Shown here piece by piece: positions 58,040 to 64,000 of a DNA stretch of 64,000 nt. The DNA is from Protopterus annectens (lineage: Eukaryota; Chordata; Ceratodontiformes; Protopteridae): contig NC_056732.1 of assembly GCF_019279795.1 (NCBI RefSeq), forward strand, positions 182,127,596 to 182,191,595, in the 5' to 3' direction. The position numbers and the translations under genes are program-made. The notes under the pieces are model-generated. The model worked only from the letters and a program-made list of their open reading frames with translations, was not told where the DNA came from and did not search any database. Position 1 is the first letter of the stretch; each line of letters opens with the position of its first letter.

Positions 58040-58700
58040 CATTAGAAAACTGTATTATAAATTAAAAAAAAAAAATCAGTGGTGGAGTTTAAATAATCCA
58101 CAAATATATGCAATTCTTCATCACTTCCAGCCCACAAAAGGAACACGTCATCTACAAAATGTTTAAAAACAGGACTTCATCCCCAAAGATATGTGGAGTA
58201 TTATAAACTATTTCTTCTTCCCATTGAGATATTACAATATTGGCATATGTGCTAGCCATTGGGGTGCCCATAGCTATTCATTTTTTCTGTAAATAAACAC
58301 AATCATTAAATAGAAACACAGCATTAGCCAATACCAATCCAGCAAGTTCACATAACATTTCCAGTTCTCTAGCAGCCTTGTCTGTATTTTTACGTAAAAA
58401 TTCCTCAATGTTTCCAACGTATACCCAATGAGTATCACTGTAAATAATGATTCAATGTCAAGGGTCACAAATATAAAGTCATGTCCCTTATGTTCACTAT
58501 ACCGGAGATATAATTGTTGTAAAAAATGTTTTGTGTTTTTGATATAACTTCTTACTTTATATAAGTATTTACTTAAAGTTCATTGTAAATAGGTAGAGAT
58601 GGGCCCAGTGGTGCACCCAGAACCAGACACAATGGACCGCATAGGTGGGAGGAGAAGATTTTTATGAATTTTCAGCAACCCATAAAGAATAGGGGTAATA
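58040..58700 (-). pseudogene. Penelope-like reverse transcriptase, 5'-truncated
   Basis: The minus strand reads LLPLFFMGC near 58,695 (the FYGLPKIHK box, frameshifted), PPMRSIVSGSG near 58,640, LDIESLFT near 58,460 (first catalytic Asp), AMGTPMASTYAN near 58,270 and FVDD at 58,147-58,158. Both active-site Asp residues survive, but several stops and frame changes break the protein. The N-terminal region is missing. Confidence 0.8.
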
Positions 58701-59260
58701 GGACAATACCACAGTCATGTGGTACATCTTTAAGCGTGGGGGGGTTGACCGAGTTGTGCCTCCTTTGCAGACTAGCCATGTTAGTTTGAGATATAGCTTC
58801 ATAGCACAATGTTACTCTACAGGCATCCTTCATTCCATCAGAGCAATACTGTATGGTAGACAATCTGAACAGGACAGGCAGACCCTCATGTATGCAGACC
58901 AGATCAGGGGGTCTTTCAAGATTAGATCTATCTTTGGGGAGTTCCTCTAGTAGACCCATTTTCCCCCTCTCAAAATGATCAAATGGCAAGATTATTTTCC
59001 AGGACTCTATGCCAGAAGACCTAGAAGACAGATGCCATTTTTTTTTCCTTTACAGGAATGTTCTTGCATACTTTCCCACCCTTTCCACTCATATTGAGGC
59101 TACTTCTGAAGATTCAGAAGGAATTCCACAATATCTTTATGGTGACTCCCTTTCTGTTCCAGGAAACAGTGGTTCTCCCTTATTTTGTAAATGGCCAGGG
59201 GCAGTTACCACAAACTTCCTCACAGAATGGATCTACTCAAATATGATCAGGGGTGTTTGA
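58701..59260 (+). pseudogene. DIRS-like RNase H end and methyltransferase-like region
   Basis: The frame 58,717-58,950 resumes the RNase H, with a TTVMWYIFKRGG-type start just after the junction, and ends in ADQIRGSFKIRSIFGEFL. After a frame change come LYARRPRRQMPFFF and HTFPPFPLILRLLLKIQKEF, which align with the methyltransferase-like region that follows RNase H in DIRS elements. The role of that region is not settled. Confidence 0.7.
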
Positions 59261-59289
59261 AACACCCCTACGCCAAACAACTTCAGCTA

Positions 59290-60115
59290 ACTGCAGGGAT
59301 GATAGAGTCTTATTTTCCTATAGGAATTCATTTCCTGAAGAATGTGCAGCAGGTACTAATGGAAGCAAGAAAGCCTGCTACTAAAAAACATGTATTAGTA
59401 AATGGAAATGGCTTTGTAGTTGGTGCAAACAACAACCAGCACCCATTCAGGGCTAGTTGTACTCTGGTTTTACAAAATTTGTGTGAGTTTCTTTCCTATT
59501 GCCTTTCTTACTCCTCCATTAAGGTTCATTTATTGACCATTTCAGCATGCCTGACCATAGATCCTTGTCTTTCAAGGATTTCTCATGTTAAAATGTTTTT
59601 GAAAGGAGTTTTACTTAAAAGGCCTCCAAGAAGACCGGTGCCTCCTTCTTGTGATCTTAATTTTGTGTTAGAGGTTATCACTCATTCCATTTGAACCGGC
59701 TAATCTGGCTAACTTGAGGTTCTTAACATGGAGAACAGTTTTACTGATTGGTCTGACCTCTGCAAGAAGACTATCTGAGTTACAAGCTATTATGCTAAGT
59801 CAACCATATCTCATTTTCCAGAGAGATAGGGTCTCTTTGAGAACTAATCTATCTTTTATGCCTAAACTGGTATCTGAGTTTACTTTAAGCCAAAGTATCC
59901 ATTGCCCCATTTTCTTTATTGATCTTGATCTTAAAAATGAGGGAGAGAGGATACTCCATACCGTAGATATCCACTGATGACTCTGGTATTGTCTTGACAG
60001 AAGTAAATCTATCAGATCTTCAGACATGCTGTTCTTTAATTGTGAAGGAAAGAAAAGGGGGCAACCTGGTTCAATAGATACTATTTCCAAATGGTTTTCT
60101 AAGGCAATTACTTTT
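59290..60115 (+). pseudogene. DIRS-like tyrosine recombinase, C-terminally truncated
   Basis: The N-terminal core-binding part lies in the frame ending at 59,694 (LSYSSIKVHLLTISACL, then FLKGVLLKRPPRRP). The catalytic part starts in frame 59,714-59,977 with LIGLTSARRLSELQAI, whose Arg pair at 59,765-59,770 includes the first catalytic Arg. It goes on to ILHTVDIH and, after a stop, LLYYLDRSKSIRSSDMLFF and TISKWFSKAI. The later His-x2-Arg and Tyr nucleophile are absent, because similarity ends near 60,115. It cannot recombine DNA as it stands. Confidence 0.8.
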
Positions 60116-60282
60116 TTTTTGTATACTCACTGTGATAATGTGAGGTAGTGTCAGCTGTGACAGGGGGAGGAGGACAGTGCATGTCCTACATATGCCAGCA
60201 TAACTAGCTGGGGGTTTGTAAATAATAGGTGTCAAACTGATTTGTACAGATGCTTGTGTTAAAAATGTATTTGTAAAGTTGC
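60116..60282. other. Junction sequence, unassigned
   Basis: A GC-richer stretch with no recognised feature, between the broken DIRS-like end and the CR1-like tail. Confidence 0.4.
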
Positions 60283-60374
60283 TTGTTCATAGGTTCATAG
60301 GTGTGTACTAGGCTAATGGCCCTGGAGCCTTTACAAGCCTAGCCCATAGAAGTGCCCTGGCATCATGCCACCCG

Positions 60375-61376
60375 TTAATTCACAGTGCCTCTATCAAGTA
60401 GAGCCACTGGAGTGATCCCCAAGGTGGACTTTCTAATTCCCATCCACTCATCAAGATTTCTCTTGAAGAGGGCCAGTGAGGTGCTCTGCTTGACATGTAT
60501 GTGAAATCTATTCCAGAGCATGGGCAGTCTCTGGGTTATGAACCTGTCCCTCCAGCATGTTCTGTTGATTGTGGTAATGAGGTTGAGGTCGCTGGAGTGT
60601 GTGGTGTGGAGGGATTGGGATTTCTTTAGATGTAGCATTTCTAACAGAGCTGGGTCAGACATGGCTCTGTAAGTCAAGCACAGATCTCCTCTTAGTAGAT
60701 GATATGAGACAGAGAATAGCTGGAGTTGTTTGAGTCTGTCTATGTAGGACACGTGTTTAAGGACTAGGATCCTTTTCGTGAGGTACTTTTGTGGCCTTTA
60801 CAGCTGTTGCATGTGACTAGTGAGGTACATGCCAAATGGGGCATTGTACTCAATGATTGGCCTAATGAGGGAAGAGCAGAGAGAGAGACAATGAGCTCTT
60901 TCTTCCTGGATGCAAAACCCTTGGTAATGAGATGTGCCACATAGAAGGACTTTCTGACCACAGTGACAATGTGGTGGTCAAGGGGAGAGGTTGCTGTCAA
61001 CCTGTGTTCTCAGATCTCTTATAATGCCTTCAGTGTTCAGTGGGCTCTCATCGATGTGGTAATTAGTGGGAACTGAGTTTTCCCAAAGGGGATGAAGACG
61101 CATTTTTTGACATTAAACTTAAGGCTATGGTTTTGACACCAGTCATTGGTCTCAATGAGGTCTTTCTGTAGGATGTCTGCATCACTCTGGGAGTTAATAA
61201 TGGCTCCCAGCTTGCAGTCGTCTGTGAACTTGGTCAGTCAGAGTCCCTCTGTGTTGGCCTGGACTTCTGAGAGGTAGGTACCAAACAGGAGAGGACCCAG
61301 GACCGATCCCTGTGGGACTCCACTCATGACTGGTCGACAGTCTGACTTGGAGTCCGCTACTTTCACAATGTGGGTT
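60375..61376 (-). pseudogene. CR1-like late RT and C-terminal region (copy H)
   Basis: From 61,376 downward the minus strand reads HIVKVADSKSDCRPV, SGVPQGSVLGPLLFGTYL and LTKFTDDCKLGAIIN; an in-frame stop lies before LTKF. It then has DLRTQVDSNLSP-like and RPIIEYNAPFGMYL-like segments. The frame 60,752-60,375 has LRGDLCLTYRAMSDPALLEML, CWRDRFITQRLPMLWNRF and LFKRNLDEWMGIRKS. As in copy D, the active site is FTDD. Confidence 0.75.
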
Positions 61377-61384
61377 CTATTTGT

Positions 61385-61653
61385 GGTTTCCCTATTAAAT
61401 AAATAAAAAGTGAAAATGTCGAACGGCCAAATAAATGAAAAGGACGTTCCTCGAAATAAATATTGTGGGGGGCTGTGCCCCCATACACCCCGATAATTAT
61501 ATATACCAACTCCGGGATCCCACTACAGAGAAGAAAGGGCAAAATTTCCAGCCTTCACTGTACCGCAGTCTTACAATAGGGATATCGAGAAATGGCCTTT
61601 TCATTTATTTGGCCATTCAACATTTCCACTTTTCATTTATTTAATAGGGGCCC
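61385..61653. mobile_element. MITE 2 (hAT-like) inside the CR1-like copy
   Basis: This 269 bp element has about 54 bp imperfect terminal inverted repeats. The arms read ccctattaaataaat, then aaaagtg..., and the right arm is the inverted copy. It is flanked by an 8 bp duplication with one mismatch, CTATTTGT (61,377-61,384) and CTATCTGT (61,654-61,661). The 8 bp length suits hAT. The core at 61,465-61,550 matches that of MITE 1, but the termini do not. Confidence 0.8.
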
Positions 61654-62084
61654 CTATCTGTGAGCCAATTTGCAACCCACCTAGTAATATAGTGGTTGAT
61701 GCCTAGTTTAGTGAGTTTATTAATAATTTCTGAGTGGGGAATGGTATCAAAGTCCTTGGGCAGATCAAGGTAGGCTGTATGAACTGCCTTGCCCTCATCC
61801 ACAGCTCTGGTGACTGACTCAAAGAAGTCAACCAGGTTGAGCAGGCATGATCTACCTTTCACAAAACCAAATTGCGTGGGATCTAGAGTTTGGAGATTCC
61901 CTATATCCTTGTTAATTAGGACCATGATGATGCGCTCCATAGCCTTACATATCAGACAGGCTAATGGGGCAATAATTCCCAGGGTCTGTAGTCGCTCCCC
62001 CTTTATAGAGAGGGGATGACTGTAGCAGTGCACCATTCGGTAGGGACAAAGCCTGATATAAGGCTGTGACTGAACAGGACACAC
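61654..62084 (-). pseudogene. CR1-like reverse transcriptase (copy H)
   Basis: The frame 62,084-61,641 reads LICKAMERIIMVLINKDIG, QFGFVKGRSCLLNLVDFFES, AYLDLPKDFDTIPHSEI and TRWVANWLTDR. The DLAKAFD box is DLPKDFD; the catalytic Asp stays. Upstream, TASMGPD- and GCVLHEL-like residues are split by stops. Confidence 0.8.
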
Positions 62085-62513
62085 AGATATGGTACCAGTT
62101 CACTTTGTAGTTCATGTAGAACATATCCAGGGATATTGTCAGGTCCCATGGAATCTGTATTCTTGGCCTTGGACAATGCAGCTTTAACCTATGCTGAAGT
62201 AATGCTGGGTGCCTGGCATTCTTCCTGTATTGTGATTGATCCTTTAGGGGGGAGAGAGGGGTAAAGTTGACACTGAATCTGTCGGCCAGTATGTTGGCAA
62301 TATCTGTTGGCTCAGTATAGGAGGTACCATTGTGCAGTAACTCTGAGCAAACCTGGGTATTGCTGTGGGGATTCTTGATTTAATTATAGAAGGCTTTGTG
62401 GTTGTTTTTAGTATCTGCCACAATTCTGCCTTCATAGCTGGCTTTAGAGGTTTTGATGAGGGATCTCAACTTATTGTTGAGGCTAATAAGGGAGTTTTTC
62501 CAGTCTTGTGACT

Positions 62514-63137
62514 TCACCTTTTTATGCAACAGTTTCTTCCTTCTGTTGTAGGGTTTATTTTTGGCAGGGGACCACCAGATTGGCTTCTTTTTTTTTTTTT
62601 AGAGGAGAGCATCTTGGTTCTGTTGGGTATGGCTAGTTCCATGCATTTATGTATGTGTTCGTACAGTACATTGGTGTATGCTTTGGCAGTCATGCATCTA
62701 ATTTCCATTGACATTGGTGCTGTGAAGTTAGCCACCTCTGTTTTAGGAGCTGAAAGTCAGCTTTGGAAAAGTTTTTCATGGTGGTTACCTTTGCGGGGGG
62801 TGTGGGTGAGATGTGGATTTCCATGGTTATTAGTTTGTGGTCAAATTTAACCAGGGAGGAATTGACTATTAGTGTAGAGCAACGGTTGCCCATGTTAGTA
62901 ATATCCAGGTCAAGGATGTTGCTTCCTCTAGTGGGGGTAAGAATGAGCTGGTCCAGGGCATTGGAAGTGATGAATTCCCGGAAGCGTTGGGCCAGTGTAT
63001 TGGTGCATGAGTAGTTTTCCCAGTTGATGGAGGGTTAGTTGAAGTCACCTAGTATGAGAGTGTTAAGTTGGACCTTAATAGTTTCCAGGGTGCTTAGGAA
63101 CATGGAGTGAGAGTCTTGGGACATGGTTGGGGTTATG
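62514..63137 (-). pseudogene. CR1-like linker and endonuclease C-terminal part (copy H)
   Basis: The frame 62,735-62,514 has AYTNVLYEHIHKCMELAIPN and RSQSGGPLPKINPTTEG, the frameshifted RT linker. Upstream, 62,893-62,690 reads VKFDHKLITMEIHI, corresponding to the SDHKLI block with Ser changed to Phe. An LGDFN-like sequence lies near 63,050. The 5' catalytic blocks are lost through truncation. Confidence 0.7.
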
Positions 63138-64000
63138 TTAAAAATGTATCAACAGTGGGTCCTCCTGGACAGAAAAGAAGTATACATGTATGTCAGACTG
63201 TATTGTTGTAATAGATGAAATGTATATATTTTAACAGAAGATATGGGAAGGGAAGGGGTTAGGCTCAGATCAGCTAACCTTAAGAAAAATAGCCTGAAAT
63301 TGAATGACTTGGTGTAGGCCATAAAGATTTTATTTAACAGTTGTGAATGCAGCCAGAGAATCTCCTGTTAACCTCTGCAAGAAGGGTGGAAGTGTTGGAA
63401 TTGTTTTACAGTTTCCAGATGCTGTCATAAACCTTAGCTAAAGTTCTATGTGTGCATTATGACACATCATTGCCATATCTTGGCTTAGTTTCTAGTTAGA
63501 AGGTATTGTGGGAACCACAGAGCCAGGTGACCAGATGTGATGTCATTTTGTAGCCAGCAATGAAATTGTATTTGAATACTAGTAGGAGATGTGATAAGTG
63601 AACTCTGTTTTGGGGCCTGACAAGAGACTGAGAATCCACTTTTATCTTGCCTTTCTTTAGTAAGTAACTAGGGGAACAGTAATTCTTCAGTCAGTTAGAA
63701 AAATATAGAGAGATTAGCTAAATGTATTTTTCGGAGTCTTTTCATCTGCATTGTTTTTTTTATATTTCCTGTGGTGGAAGCTATGGTGTTTATTGTAAAT
63801 AGATATTCAGTATTTTCATATTTTTTTATTATTTATTGTTAAATATATCTAAACCTTTCATTGTGGCCAGTCTTTTAAAAAAATTTTAACCATTGAGAGT
63901 ATTTGCATTTATTTAGTGACACTGTGGCGCCACATTCCTGAACATCTTGCTGCTTGGTTAAATTCTATTAGTAAGTGTAATTGAGTACCCTTGGAAGAGC
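63138..64000. other. No gene or recognised repeat
   Basis: AT-rich anonymous sequence to the window edge. No domain or terminal repeat was found. Confidence 0.5.

Larger units (their letters stand above)
56700..58700 (-). mobile_element. Penelope-like element inserted in the DIRS-like element
   Basis: This minus-strand element is 5'-truncated inside the RT (FYGLLKIHK-type box near 58,690) and ends at its 3' UTR near 56,700. From 5' to 3' it holds the RT, a linker, a Cys-rich region, a GIY-YIG endonuclease and a hammerhead-like core. Its proteins differ clearly from those of the pair at 35-49 kb, so it belongs to another subfamily. DIRS-like RNase H sequence flanks both sides. Confidence 0.8.
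53990..60115 (+). mobile_element. DIRS-like tyrosine-recombinase retroelement, interrupted
   Basis: The plus-strand element shows gag, RT and RNase H, a methyltransferase-like region and a tyrosine recombinase, in the order known for DIRS elements. It is interrupted at about 56,700-58,700 by a Penelope-like element. The 3' part of the recombinase and any terminal repeats are missing. These elements integrate through a circular DNA intermediate and make no target-site duplication. All frames are broken. Confidence 0.8.
60283..63137 (-). mobile_element. CR1-like LINE copy H, interrupted by a MITE
   Basis: The minus-strand copy has a tail gttcataggttcatagg at 60,283, then the C-terminal region, RT, linker and part of the endonuclease. 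It is 5'-truncated near 63,137. The MITE at 61,385-61,653 splits the RT between the DRTH segment and the GVPQGS segment. The DNA on the two sides joins cleanly when one 8 bp repeat is removed. Confidence 0.85.

Overview
This window looks like intergenic DNA from a large, repeat-rich genome of a non-mammalian vertebrate. A fish, lungfish, coelacanth or amphibian would fit; the species cannot be fixed from the sequence. The grounds are the mix of elements: CR1-like LINEs with an esterase ORF1, a second L2/CR1-type LINE, an R2/R4-like LINE, Penelope-like elements with GIY-YIG endonucleases, DIRS-order tyrosine-recombinase retroelements, a class I-like endogenous retrovirus, tRNA-derived SINEs of the type common in fishes, MITEs and many dinucleotide repeats. 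No host exon could be supported. Every recognisable coding stretch belongs to a transposable element, and all carry stops or frameshifts.

Layout. 1-590 is the 3' end of a CR1-like LINE. 591-4,269 is mostly anonymous, with one old SINE. 4,270-11,345 holds two CR1-like copies, the first split by an L2/CR1-type LINE (5,151-8,910). 12,041-12,454 is a MITE and 13,399-13,804 a 7 x 58 bp minisatellite. 14,718-15,053 is a SINE. 15,205-18,715 is the most readable CR1-like copy (ORF1 esterase, endonuclease, reverse transcriptase). 19,020-19,770 is a DIRS-order fragment. 20,318-21,947 is an R2/R4-like LINE end, followed by microsatellites and a palindromic MITE-like element. 23,645-26,812 is a plus-strand CR1-like copy. 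27,469-31,080 is another CR1-like copy, also split by an L2-type LINE. 31,158-31,539 is a young SINE with perfect target-site duplications. 33,090-34,250 is a decayed ~141 bp satellite.

34,326-51,850 is a nested stack. CR1-like sequence lies on both outer sides of a Penelope-like pair arranged with 3' ends outward, and between these lies a complete 8.3 kb provirus (39,483-47,803, minus strand) with near-identical LTRs and a 5 bp GAAAC duplication. 53,990-60,115 is a DIRS-like element (gag, RT, RNase H, methyltransferase-like region, tyrosine recombinase) interrupted by a 2 kb Penelope-like element. 60,283-63,137 is a last CR1-like copy containing a second MITE that shares its core, but not its termini, with the first.

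The elements do not act together as an operon. They record layered insertion: older CR1-like copies serve as landing sites for L2-type LINEs, Penelope-like elements, MITEs and, last, the retrovirus. The most notable cross-cutting signal is a hammerhead-ribozyme-like core at five retroelement ends. Each carries AAAA where GAAA is expected, at a position that would be a CpG in the intact motif in at least four of the five.
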